The translations under genes were made by a program, and so were the position numbers. A stretch of 64,000 nt of DNA from Mycosarcoma maydis. Lineage: Eukaryota > Basidiomycota > Ustilaginomycetes > Ustilaginales. This document shows, piece after piece, positions 42,363-54,176 of this stretch. The first letter of the stretch is position 1; each line of letters starts with the position of its first letter. Location: contig NC_026481.1 in NCBI RefSeq assembly GCF_000328475.2, positions 62,001-126,000 on the forward strand. The letters run 5' to 3'. The notes below the pieces were generated by a model, which searched no databases, was not told where the DNA came from, and was given only the letters and a program-made list of their open reading frames with translations.

Positions 42363-44583
42363 TCAGGCCACGACGTTGACCGTGTTGCCGGTCCAAAGCC
42401 TCTGTCCGAGGGGACGAGCCCTCCTGGCGTGAATGTGGAAGTTGTCGGTTCCGGGAAGACCAATGTCGAGACCCAATCCGGTTCCGATGATGATGTTTCC
42501 ATTACCGTGACCGCTTCCGGACTGGTTGCTGCCGACAGTCTGATCGTTGCCGATGATGATGTTGCCGTTACCGTTGCCGCTGCCTTGGTTGCCGGAGCCG
42601 ACCTTGTTACCCGAACCCAGGATGAGGTTCAAGTTACCGTTGCCAGTTCCCTGACCAGATCCAGTACCACCGTTTCCGTTGTCGGAACCGACAGTGTTGT
42701 CACCGAGCGAGACGTTGCCGTTTCCGGTTCCAGAACCGTTACCCGAGCCAGTGTTGGAGTTACCGTTGTTGCTGCCAATCTTGCCACCACCAACATTGGC
42801 GTTTCCGTTGAGAATACCGTTAAGAGCGCCATCGTTGTTGTTGCCATTGTTGCTGCCGGCATCCTTGGCCAGGTTGAGGTTGCCATCACCAACACCGTTC
42901 AAGAGACCAGAGTTGTTGTTGCCGTTCTTGTCACCGTTACCAGAGCCAGCGTTGAGGTTGCCACCAGCAACACCGTTGCCGATACCGCTGTTGTTGTTGC
43001 CGCTGTCGTTTCCATTGTCGCTGCCCAAGTTGGCGTTACCGGTACCGACGCCATTAGCAATACCGTCGTTCTTGTTGCCGTTGTTGTTGCCATTCTCGGA
43101 TCCAAGGTTGGCGTTGCCATCAGCTACACCGTTTGCGAGTCCGCTGTTCTCGTTGCCGTTCTTGTTTCCATTGTCTGAGCCGGCGTTGAGGTTTCCATCG
43201 GCGACACCGTTGACAGAGCCAGGGTTCTTGTTACCATTCTCGTTGCCGTTTCCGGAGCCAAGGTTGGCGTTGCCGTCGACGACACCATTCAGCAGACCCG
43301 AGTTCGAGTTGCCATTCTTGTCACCGTTGTTCGAGCCAGCGTTAAGGTTGCCATCGACGAGGCCGTTGCCGGAACCGGAGTTGCCGTTACCATTCTGGTT
43401 ACCGTTGTTGGAACCCAGATTGCCGTTGCCCGACAGATCGCCGTTGCCTGAACCCGAGTTATTGTTGCCATTCTGGTTGCCGTTGTTGTCACCAAGATTG
43501 GCATTGCCGTTTCCAGAGCCGTCGAGCGAGCCGCTGTTGTTGTTGCCGTTCTTGTTGCCGTTGTTGTCACCAAGGTTGAGGTTGCCGTTGCCGGTACCGT
43601 CCAGAATGCCAGAGTTGCCGTTGCCATTCTTGTTTCCGTTGTTGTCGCCAATGTTTCCATTGCCGTTCAACGCGCCGTCAAGGATGCCCGAGTTGTTGTT
43701 TCCGTTGTTGTTTCCGTTGTTGTTACCGGGGTTCAGGTTCCCGTTGCCAACACCGTTGCCAATACCGGAGTTGTTGTTTCCGTTGTTGTTTCCGTTGTTG
43801 TCACCGAGGTTGAGGTTCCCGTTGCCAACACCGTTGGCAATACCGGAGTTGTTGTTTCCGTTGTTGTTTCCGTTGTTGTCACCGAGGTTGAGGTTCCCGT
43901 TGCCGACACCGTTGGCAATACCGGAGTTGTTGTTTCCGTTGTTGTTGCCATTGTTGTTGCCAATGTTACCATTGCCGTTTCCGATGCCGTTGCCAATGCC
44001 GGAATTACCATTGCCGTTTCCGCCACCGTTTCCACCACCGTTTCCGCCACCATTTCCGCCACCGTTTCCACCGCCGTTTCCACCACCATTTCCGCCACCG
44101 TTTCCGCCGCCGTTTCCACCACCGTTTCCGCCACCGTTTCCGCCACCATTTCCGCCACCGTTTCCACCACCATTTCCACCGCCGTTTCCACCACCATTTC
44201 CGCCACCGTTTCCGCCACCGTTTCCGCCACCATTTCCGCCACCGTTTCCACCGCCGTTTCCGCCACCATTTCCGCCACCGTTTCCGCCGCCGTTTCCACC
44301 ACCGTTTCCGCCACCATTTCCGCCACCATTTCCGCCACCATTTCCGCCACCGTTTCCGCCACCGTTTCCACCGCCGTTTCCGCCACCGTTTCCGCCACCA
44401 TTTCCACCGCCGTTTCCACCACCGTTTCCGCCACCGTTTCCGCCTCCATTGGATCCACCACCGTGAGAGCCGCCACCACCATTAGATCCACCATCGTGGG
44501 AACCGGAGCCAGATCCAGGGCTCTTGGTGCCGGAACCGGAACCGGAACCGCTACCAGAGCCAGAGCCAGAGCCAGAGCCAAAG

Positions 44584-44644
<61 letters not shown>

Positions 44645-44879
44645 CCCATCCAGCACCGTTGCCGCCCCAAGGACCGTTGGCTGGGTTCCAGCCCGAGGTA
44701 CATGTGCAGTAGCAGCCGGCTAGCGGAGCCTGGGAGTATGTGGGAACGGGGAAGGACTGAGGAACTGGCACAGCCTGAGTAGCATTGGCAGCAGCAGGAG
44801 GAGCACAAGTGTCATCGCCGGCGTAGACGAGCGAAAGAGAGGCCAGCACGAGTGCCGACGAAGAAAGCTTGATCTTCAT
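42363..44879 (-). CDS. Secreted Gly/Asn-rich repeat protein
   Basis: 838 residues from the ATG at 44879, which begins a signal peptide ([20 protein letters not shown]); the longer frame upstream is unlikely. A short Cys-containing head follows ([26 protein letters not shown]). Next come a Ser-Gly run, about 35 GGGN tetrapeptides, then about 14 regular 26-residue repeats of the form NxNxGxxNGNxNGNxNSGxxNGxxxG plus five or six looser ones, ending in IIIG-containing units and a short non-repetitive tail ([17 protein letters not shown]). The regular Asn/Gly spacing resembles solenoid-type extracellular proteins. No catalytic domain and no GPI signal are visible. It is likely a cell-wall or matrix protein; function unknown. 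The antisense Pro-rich frame over the same DNA is a mirror of the repeats. Confidence 0.85.
42700..44660. repeat. Coding tandem repeats (78-bp units, 12-bp GGGN units, 6-bp SG units)
   Basis: Three nested repeat orders within the secreted protein gene: about 78-bp units from about 42700 to 44000, 12-bp units coding GGGN from about 44010 to 44450, and hexamers coding Ser-Gly from about 44530 to 44645. Copy number is likely to vary between strains and assemblies. Confidence 0.85.
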
Positions 44880-46766
44880 CTCCGTTGCGAAAGGCGTAGA
44901 GCCAAGATAGGAGTTGACAGGAGAATCGTATCGCAAGGGAGAGAAATGGAATAAGGGGCAGAGGAAGCTCCTGCGAGAACTAGAGAGTTTGATGAAGAGG
45001 AAGGATGAAGGAGAGAGATGGAGGGGACATAACGACGCTGCTTATATTGCTCTCGAGGTGAGTCCGACAAAGTCGGAAGAGGAGCAACTAACGAGCTGCA
45101 GGGGTCGCAGGGAAAGGGCTGAGAGTTCGCTAGACCAAGCTGCAACTGTGGCAGAGCATTTGCACGGTGGACGCAGACGAGGCCTTTGCTGAGCTTCTGC
45201 CTTTCTGTCCCAGATTTCGACACTTTCAAACAGCTACAAGGAGAGGTGCAGCATCAGACAATCACGGCACACAACCAAGAGGATGGCGCGAGAGCCGGTT
45301 TTGGACACGAGCAAGACTGTAAGCGAGAAAGGGAGACGAGGAGGAGCAACTTGAAAGCGTCAGATCAGGATGATTAGCCATGCATTGTCGCTGGCGCTGC
45401 ATTCGACTCTGACGAAGAAGCTTCCAGGGAAACCATGCCGCAAGAGCGGAGGAGAGTGTGAAATCTTGCGTAGTATCACTGTGCTAGCGAAGCAATCTGA
45501 TGCTGCTGCGAGCTGCATGTGAAGGTGCAAGAGAGATGCATGTTTCAAATCGAATTGCCATCGTCGCATGTGATGGCGATCATGTTGGAGCACTCAGAAA
45601 AGGTAGGGCAAGGCCATGAGAGAGTAGGGGTTACGACCAAGACGCAAACAAATCTGGGGGCTGTCTTGCGGGGAGCCGTGTCTCACAAGAAGGCGCAGAC
45701 ACGGGTGATCAAGACAGTGCGCTGATGGACAGGTGACCCGCATCCAGGAGTCCGACGATGGTGGTGCAGGATGTGATTGGCTGGACGGACAAACACGCTG
45801 AGAGTGAGTTGGGGGCAGATAGTCAAGACCAAAGCGTGAATGTGGGACCTTGACAGGAGCCGAAGTCGGAGTGGGAAAGAAACATGCAAGGCAAGCTGAA
45901 GAGTTGCAGCGGCCGATTTGAATGTCCGAAAGTGGGAAGATGGTGAGTAGACGGCGGCAAAAGGGGGCAGGAAGAGAGACAGAGTCTGGCGAGAAGCGGC
46001 GAGAAGAGAGAGAGGGAAGAGCGAGAAAGGACAAAGAAGGAGTTTAGTTCAGACTAGCTGGTGAAATCTGTGGACCTGCAGACCACGAGATGCAGAGGAA
46101 GAGGGCTCGAAAGAGGAACATGCAGTAGCGTGGGTGACTCTCAAGGGATGACTCTTCCAAGCGCAGTATGGCGAGATGGGTAACAAGCGGCTTTACGCTG
46201 GCATAAAATGCTAGCGAGCACTGCCGAGCAGATGGCAACTTTTGGCAGAAACGGACAGGTGACGGTGGTTGGCTGGGTTAAGCGACTAGCCGAACACGAG
46301 TCGATCAAGATTGGATGGGGACGTGTGGTGACAAGGTTTCATTTGCAACCAACAAAAAGAAAGAAAGGAAAAAAGGCAGAGCTAGGATGGGCTAGCCGTG
46401 TCTCAGCCCCCACGCTCTGATCGCCTCTCTGAGCTGAACCGCACCGGCTGGAGACAGAGTGAGAAAAGAAGGAAAATGTCTCGGTTAACGAAAAAAAAGG
46501 AACGAAATGAAGCCACTGCAGTTGTTGGCACCCTGTGACTGCAGTAGCACAAAGAGCGCATGCGGAGCGTTGAGTTTGGTCATGCAGATCATCCTTGAAT
46601 CACGAATCATAAGTTAGGGCGATCAATCTTTTGGGCTTCTTTTTTCCACGCAGGTCCGTCTCGGTGTGAAACGCGGATCCACCGTTGATCCTGCTGATCA
46701 CTCTGGCGCCACTTGGTTGGTCCTTTCTTTCAAGTCAACACAATCTCGCCATTCAATATCGCTCTC

Positions 46767-46860
46767 AGACGATTGACTTGGCGATTGACTTGGCGATTGA
46801 CTTGGCGATTGACTTGGCGATTGACTAGACGACTGACTAGACGATTTACTAGACGATTGA
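46767..46860. repeat. 12-bp minisatellite (GATTGACTTGGC)
   Basis: About eight units: four nearly exact copies of GATTGACTTGGC followed by variants with GACTAGAC in place of GACTTGGC. Antisense frames give Ser-Pro-Ser-Gln repeats; not called as a gene. Confidence 0.85.
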
Positions 46861-47486
46861 TAAGGCTGAGCTACATCTGACGGCAATGACTCGTCATTCA
46901 CACAGGCTGGTGAGCGGGACAACTACCACTTTTACTCTGGCGCGTGTGTTCCCCGTCCTGTACTGTACTCGTGGTGGAAGGCCACATGTGACCTCCTCGC
47001 TAGTCACGCTGTGAGTACCAAGCCGGAGAGTGTTGGCTCAGCTTTCAACAGCAGGCAAGGAGCCGCGAAGGAGAAACTCATCGTTTGACAGCTCGTCCAA
47101 AGTTTGTGTCGGGATCGGTACAGCACAGCTGTCCAAACGCAGTGACCAAGCAACTTGGCATAGTTCCACCGTTTCAGTCCCAAGGCACCACTCTAAGAAG
47201 TCAACTCAGAGCCGCTGGTCAAGTCGAGATGGGACTGTATGTTTGTTCACAGTACATCACAGTTGGTGCGCCGCCAATTCGCCAATTGGTGCTCAACTCT
47301 AACCGTCAATAATTTGTGAATGTGAAGGATGACCATTTTACTTGATGCGCTGGTCTCTCTCATTTCAGCCCCGCTCTGTGATGCCTGACAGGTCTCCTGG
47401 CGCTAAAGCAAACGCGGAGATTTAATATTTCAATCTCAGTCGTAATTTGCGCTTGTCTGCGCGTTCCCCCGCATTCACGATTCACG

Positions 47487-47523
47487 GCTTGCACCAGCTT
47501 GCACCAGCTTGCACCAGCTTGCA
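47487..47523. repeat. 10-bp tandem (CTTGCACCAG)
   Basis: About 3.5 tandem copies of CTTGCACCAG directly downstream of a TTCACGATTCACG motif. Confidence 0.85.
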
Positions 47524-50500
47524 TTTTTGTGACTCACAATCGTGAATTGTGGTGGTGTGCCATCTGTTGAGACAATTACGAATGGGTTGACCCGCTTCTT
47601 TGGCTTGCCCCAACTTCCCGTCTTGGTCGTCGGAGATCCAATGCATCGTCTGGCTAAGTACGGCACACGGCTTCAGCAGCACATCATCACGACTCACGAA
47701 TCGATAATCATGAATACTGCTCGCCCTGTTCTCGAGCCGATCAACACACAAACTCGAATTCAGCCCAGCCCAGGGGAGATGTTTGCACACACATGTCGAC
47801 CAAACAAAGCCAAGCTGTGCTTTTCCCTTTATCCTTGGCTTTGCACTCCGCATTCGCTAGTTCAACAAGGCCCGCACTCCGCTCTTCCTGATTTCAGACC
47901 CACCTCTCTGCTCCTTGGTTTTGGCGGCTCTGACCCTGCCAATCATCTCGCGGTTCCGCCCATTGTCATCAGATGTAGACCAAACATCAACGCCAGTCAG
48001 GCCGAAGACTGTGGTCAGATCCCGAAATCATGATCGAAAGTTTCAGGTCGGTTCCGCTTTCGTGGCTTCACGATGGTAAAAAGCGACGCACTGCAATTAA
48101 TCGTCACCGCAGAACCGATTCCAGCTGTGGACCGTCGGGTGAGCTTTTACCCCTTGCACATCAGGAACTAGAAGCAAGGAGCTCGCATCAGAGCTAGTCA
48201 CGTCTTGCGTTTGCCGCATCAGTCACGAGTCGGCATGCGAGAATCTCGAATGAGCACAATCGACGGGAAAGCGGAAAGGCGAGTTTATGCATCCAAACTC
48301 GCGAGGGCTTTGCGCAGCTTTCCCGTTGCGTTTTTATGGAGCTAGCTAAGCGATGTTGCCGAACCGACGTTAAGTTATAAAAGTATAAAGCAGACTTGGG
48401 CGAGCTTGGACGGTTGCTGACCGTAGATGGGACCCTGGCGGCCAAAAATCCATACGTTGCCATATGAGGCTGAACGACTCGACTGATCGGGCGAATTTCT
48501 CTTGCTCGAGGCTGCCTCGAAGTGGCGATCAAGTCATCGTATCAGAACCAGCAATTGTATGGTCGTCCAGGAGATCGCAGCTGGTAATACAAAGTCCGTG
48601 TCATTCCATTACGGCAGCTCCTCTTGGCGCGAGTAATTCTGGTCTAGGCTGTGCTTCGAATCAGCAGGGGTATACGCGAGACTCTGTTGAACCTCGACAC
48701 AAAGAGGAAATATCCCCCACCTCGGTCGTTCTGAATCACATGAATTCAACTAGTCCACTGATTGCCGTCACTACCAATGGCTCGTTCCACCCAGAAACAA
48801 GGCTCGCCAAGAACCGAGGCACATCTGAAGCTTCGGCTCTAGTTTGTTCCAAGACGAGACATTGTCAGTGGTAAGAACAGCCATCCGGTCTAGCCCTCGC
48901 TTGGCTATTCGGGTAGCACAAAGGCGCGAGGCGGGATCTGCTCTGAGCTTTGACACGTTGTTACAATTCGCAATCGTGAAGGTTTGAAACGCAACACCCA
49001 ATCACGAATGCGGACCTTTCAAAACTCACGACTCCCTTGGCAAAACTATTCCAAGACGAAAACTTGTCGGTAGGTGCACAAGCAGGTGCACATAGTCACG
49101 AGATGATCAAACGCCGTTGCTTTGTCATGTACGACAATGACCGAAAGCGAAAGAGGTGCAAAGCATGCTCAATCAGATGTACGACAGGTGAGCAGTGACG
49201 AGACAAAGCCGGCGTATCGTTCTCCCCATAGTGGATCATAACGCTCTGTACGGCGCGGGGCGTTCTGTCACAGTGTCTCGAGGTTGATTCGAGTTTGTCT
49301 AGCCGCCAGTGCCGGCGCTGGAGAATCTCGCCAAAGATTTACTATGCAGGCAAGCCATTCCGTAGGCGCTGCAGAGCCGTTTTAGCCGATCTAGCTTCAA
49401 GGCGACTCGCACGTGCAGGTTCCTGAAAGTCAGATTCGTTCACACGATTCACGATTCGTTTGCCACGACACGCAAATCGCGAATTAGTGTGACACTGTTA
49501 AGGACCGATACTCTCACATATCTTTCTTCGACGCACGAGGCGTGAAACGTGAAGTCTACAAATCGCCGATCTGAGTCTAAGCTTTGTAATTTTTTCCACG
49601 ATGGGAAACTTCAAGTATTTATCGATAAACTGAAGGAAATTCAACCAACCTCGTAACAGACGCTCTCACAGGCGGATCTTTCCTTGGTGTTCCGTGTTTT
49701 TGTCAACGAAATCACAGTGTGGAAGCAATCGCCGCCGATTCGTGATTCGTGATTGTTTGCTCTGCTGCAACCTGTTGCTCGTCTCTCGCGTCTCAGTCAT
49801 CAAGCATGTCGGCCAAGCACGCAGCGATTGCGCTTTAAGCCTTGGCAGCGCAAAGCCACAGACTTGTGGTTGCTCATGCTGCGAAAAGAAAGAGTCACAA
49901 GTCAAGAGTCTGACTCAAGCAAGTACGAACTGCGACTTAGCGGTCTGTCCACGTTCTGTTGGGAGGCAGCCTCATGAAGCGTGTGCCTTGATCGGTACGG
50001 CGGGATTCGGAACGAGGCTTGTAAGTCGGACAGACATTCACGATATTTTGGAAATGGATTCTGTGATTCACGAATTCACCGCGCAAGAAGATTCGCAAGC
50101 TCGAAATACAAACCTTTGACGATTCACGATTCAATTTGGCTGACCAATACAAATCCGCGCAACCTCTGCGTCGCGAAGTTTCGAAATTTTGGTTGGCGGC
50201 GGTCGCTGTTTTTCCCTCTGCCCAGTTCCGGTCCTGAACGCTTCTTACCATTCGTGATTGCAATCGTGCATCACATCCTGGCTCGCAGTCGCAGTCACAG
50301 TCACGAGTGATTCACGATTCGTGATTGAGAGAAAGACGAAAATTTGCGGCGAGAGCACCCGCACCACACTGGAGCGCCTTACATGGAACCAATCGTGAAT
50401 CCATCTTGTCACAGAGTGTTGTGACAAATGAGCGTTGCTCCAAGTCAGTCACGAATGTGTGCGTGTGTGTGTGCGTGTTTCCGATGAGATCGACAGCAGA

Positions 50501-50700
50501 GAGAGAATCTCGACAAAGTGTTGCACAAAGCGTCATCGAATAGCCTAGCCAGACGAATCGGCACGCACGGAAACACGCTCTCACTATCTACGATCAGTCC
50601 CTTCTTGTTCACCATCATCATCGTCACCACCTCTCTCTCCCTCCCTATCTCGTTTTTCTTGTATCCCGCTCGGATCTCGAAATCCACACACTCTCAAAAA

Positions 50701-52108
50701 ATGGCCACCTTCACCGAACGTTTCACCAAGGGTACCTACCCCATCCACTCGGTCGCCGAGGCCATCAAGCCCGGTCCCCAGGGTGTCGACCTTTACTCGA
50801 GGTTCTTCCTCGCCGGTGCTCTCTGCTGGTGAGTTCTCCGTTTTGATTGCACAAGGAGAGAAGCGCCAATGGACTTGGCGTTTGTTGAGCAAGTGCGAAA
50901 AGTATACAGACTACGACACTCGAAGGAGGACGGATGTCGAAGCAGTATCTTGCTGGAGACTAGATTCAGTCTCGAAGATGCAGGTAATGCTGTTCATCTT
51001 CAATCGCTCCCTATCGCATCGGTGCACACTCATCTGGTCAGGAGGGGTAGGAACCGAGCAATGCAGATCAAGTTGCTACGAACTGATCCTATTTTTTTCG
51101 TATCGAGGTACCATGTTCCGGACGTGCTAGGGCAAGCGTATGGAACACTCAATCGCCTGGAAATCGAAGATGCGCGCCTTTCCGATGGTTTATAAACAGC
51201 CTCGTGGACGTGTTGAAACTGACTTTGTTGCTTTTCTCTGCCTCACAACCATGCACAGCTCCCTCACCCACGGTGCCGTCACTCCTATCGATGTCGTCAA
51301 GACGCGTATCCAGCTTGAGCCCACCGTCTACAACAAGGGCATGATTGGTGGTTTCCGCCAGGTGATTGCCAAGGAGGGTGCTGGCGCTCTCCTCACCGGT
51401 CTCGGACCCACCGTTCTCGGTTACTTCCTCCAGGGTGGTTTCAAGTTCGGCGGTTACGAGCTGTTCAAGAAGATCCTTGTTTCGCAGATGGACAACGACA
51501 CTGCCGTCAAGAACCGCATGGCTATCTACCTTGGTGCCTCTGCTATCGCTGAGTTCTTCGCCGACATCGCTCTTTGCCCTCTCGAGGCCACCCGTATCCG
51601 TCTGGTTTCGCAGCCCACTTTCGCCAACGGACTTGCCCCCGCTTTCCTCAAGATCGCCCGCGAGGAGGGTCTCGGCGGCTTCTACGCTGGTTTCGGACCC
51701 ATTCTGTTCAAGCAGATTCCTTACAACATGGCCAAGTTCGCCACTATGGAGGTTGTGCTCGAGAAGGCCATCCAGGCATACGGCAAGCCCAAGTCGGAGC
51801 TCTCCGGTGGTGAGGCTACCTTCCTCAACCTTGGCTCTGGTCTGATCGCTGGTTTCGCTGCTGCCACCATCTCGCAGCCCGCCGACACTTTGCTCTCCAA
51901 GATCAACAAGCAGAAGGCTCTCCCCGGTGAGACGATTACCGGTCGTATCACAAAGATGGCTGGTGAGCTTGGTGTCCGTGGTCTGTTCGGTGGTCTTACC
52001 ACTCGTCTCGTCATGGTCGGCTCTATCACTGCCGGTCAGTTTGGTATCTACGGTGAGCTCAAGAAGGCTCTTGGTGCTACCAACACTGTCGAGATCTCCA
52101 AGGCCTAA
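50701..52108 (+). CDS. MIR1: Mitochondrial phosphate carrier
   Basis: Inner-membrane carrier importing phosphate with protons for ATP synthesis. Two exons, 50701-50828 and 51259-52108, joined by a 430-bp GTGAGT...CACAG intron; 325 residues. The splice restores the family sequence [24 protein letters not shown]. The threefold carrier signature is complete: [16 protein letters not shown] and PADTLLSK, with the phosphate-carrier block [18 protein letters not shown] after the first repeat. Six transmembrane helices are expected. The ATG at 50701 follows an A-rich leader. The intron is longer than most in the window, and frames within it are not conserved. Confidence 0.95.
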
Positions 52109-53042
52109 ACAAGAAAACATCAACAACACTATATGTACATTTTTCCTAGATCCGGTTTGTTTCTTGTTGTGTCCGAGGGCTACGAGATTCTCGTCGGTTA
52201 GCTGGCACACATCGCAATCGAATGCCCTTGTTCATAAGGTGCACACGTAATATATATGCAAGAATCACAACAGCATGCATTTGTTGCATTTTGAGCCCTT
52301 CGTTTCAGACGTGAATTTTGTGGTGTGATTTCGAGATTTGTTACAAAAGGGCATGTTTAGCACGAACCAAGCTGGTCGCGTCGAAGTTCTTGGTGAGATA
52401 GTCGAGCACAGTGTGCATCTTGAACATGAGCTTGCCGTTATTGGCGTAGCTTGCTCTCTGGCAGCGACTGAGCGATGCAATACCATCAGGGGCGCTTCTC
52501 TCGCCGTGGTTGCTTGGTTGGGGTCGCGAAATAGTGTACATGTGCTGGGAAAAAAGGTTTCAACCACGAATCGTGAATGTCGTATCGAGGCGAAATTGTG
52601 CAAGTCCGCGGATTGTGCCAGTCTCTTTCGTGCGATAGTCGGCACATCTGCACCGCTCGGCGTCGCACAAGCCATGCGAGATGCAACCACGAATTCGCAA
52701 TTCGAGAACCACGAATCGTGAATTTCTCCACACGTATATGATCCATCATCAAGATCAACATTGTCGGCTCGATCACTGCTCGAGTATCCCACCGCTGCAC
52801 GTACTGCTGCTACTGATACGTTGGAATCGACAGACGGGTCTGGTCTAGGCTACGCGGTGCCAGCGCAGAAGCATTGTTCGAAACCGACGCGCATCACCAA
52901 GCTCGTTTCGCCGGCACTCGATAGCATCGCATTGGTGCGACGCGTTCAACATCGAATCGTGCAACGGTATTGACGGATCCGAATCACGTAGCATACGCGA
53001 GACAACTGCGTGCACCGAGGTGCGGCTGCTCAACGCTTGATC
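52109..53042. other. Intergenic between phosphate carrier and ARPC4
   Basis: No gene recognised. AACCACGAATCGTGAAT motifs near 52563 and 52710. The last part is the ARPC4 promoter. Confidence 0.5.
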
Positions 53043-53735
53043 ATGGTATGTGTGGCTGGCAAGGGCTCGGTGGTGTGTATGTGCAAGGCTGACATTGCGT
53101 GTTGAGACCTCTGCTCTGATTGTCATGTGCATGATGTCGGTGCATGGCTTTTGTTCTGTAGTCCAACACACTGCGACCATACCTGTCGTGTGTGCGCTCG
53201 ACGCTAACAGCGGCGCTGACGCTGTGCAACTTTGCATCGCAACGCGTTGAACGTCACAACCTGCCGGAAATCGAAGCGTCGTCGTCTCTCGAGGTGTTGC
53301 TGACACCGCTCACGATCTCGCGCAACGAAAACGAAAAGGTGCTCATCGAGGCGTCGGTCAACAGCATGCGCGTCAGCATCAAGATCAAGCAGGCCGACGA
53401 GATCGAGCGCATCCTCGCACACAAATTCACGCGCTTCCTGATGCAACGAGCCGAATCGTTTGTGATCCTCCGCCGAAAACCCGTCAAGGGCTACGACATC
53501 AGCTTCCTCGTCACCAACGCCAACACCGAGTCGTTGCTAAAACACAAACTCGTCGATTTCATCATCGAGTTCATGGAGGAGGTCGACAAGGAAATCTCCG
53601 AGATGAAACTCAGCATCAACGCAAGAGCCAGAATCGTCGCCGAAAGCTATTTAACCAGTGTATGTCGCACTCCCCGATTTCACCACTTGCACACATCAAC
53701 AACTGACATGCTTGTTTCTTTGACAGTTCGCGTAA
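53043..53735 (+). CDS. ARC19: Arp2/3 complex subunit 4 (p20)
   Basis: Core subunit of the seven-protein Arp2/3 complex that nucleates branched actin at endocytic patches. Three exons: 53043-53045 (the ATG alone), 53162-53659 and 53727-53735, giving 169 residues (human 168). The splice ATG|GTATGT...CTGTAG yields [16 protein letters not shown], matching the conserved N-terminus. A frame starting at a later in-frame ATG (53192) would lose RPYL. Conserved blocks: [82 protein letters not shown]. The last exon adds only three codons including stop (S-FA-stop). Convergent with MED12. Confidence 0.95.
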
Positions 53736-54176
53736 TCCCCGAGCGCTCCTACAACCCGACTCTTGGTAATCATTCCCAGTCCCAATCCCATCACACAGCC
53801 TTCGCCCGCCTAACCCCTCCATCTCTCCACTCATCTCCCGTCACCCCACCACGTGCAATATCACTCTATGATCCTCTCCCGTAGCATGTCCGTGACTTGG
53901 ACCCACTCATCCTGAGCATTAGTCCCGCACCGTGTCGTCCAAGCATCCATCCAACGCGCCACGTCCGTGCTGCGCGAAGCTTGCAAGTCCCACCTTGGAT
54001 ACCGCGACACGCATTCGTGAATTTCACACGGACGACTCACTGCCAACACGGGCGCAACAACGCAGGCGGTTGCACCGCACGCACGCCGGAGCTTGAACTT
54101 GAGCGTTGGATTGCATCTGCAAGGCGCGCGATGCCGGACGAACAAGTGTGGACTAGAAACAGAGGTTGAGAGGCGG
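53736..54176. other. Convergent 3' region of ARPC4 and MED12
   Basis: About 0.44 kb that should contain both 3' UTRs. No gene. Confidence 0.5.

Larger units (their letters stand above)
44880..50700. other. Long gene-poor interval
   Basis: About 5.8 kb in which I recognise no protein gene or structural RNA. The first 1.3 kb is GA-rich and could be promoter of the repeat-protein gene. It holds a 12-bp minisatellite (46767-46860), a short 10-bp tandem (47487-47523), scattered 7-bp motifs (46600, 47475, 47690, 49005, 49448, 49738, 50065, 50118, 50310) and GTGTGCGTG repeats near 50457-50480. Frames up to about 160 codons exist (for example 47542-48033 plus) but lack domains and pass through motif copies. 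Decayed genes cannot be excluded. Confidence 0.5.

Noticed and set aside
42679..44466. A 595-codon plus-strand frame rich in Pro, Leu and Phe
   Set aside because: It is the antisense of the Gly/Asn repeat gene; its regularity comes from the repeats, and it has no signal peptide or domain, while the minus frame has both signal peptide and natural ends.
46767..46860. A possible CRISPR-like array
   Set aside because: The units are 12-bp head-to-tail without spacers, in a eukaryote; it is an ordinary minisatellite.
47542..48033. A 163-codon plus frame in the gene-poor interval
   Set aside because: No domain or signal peptide, irregular composition, and motif copies inside; not enough support to call.
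51149..52210. A 353-codon minus-strand frame
   Set aside because: It lies antisense to the phosphate carrier exon and shows no domain; the plus frame has the full carrier signature.
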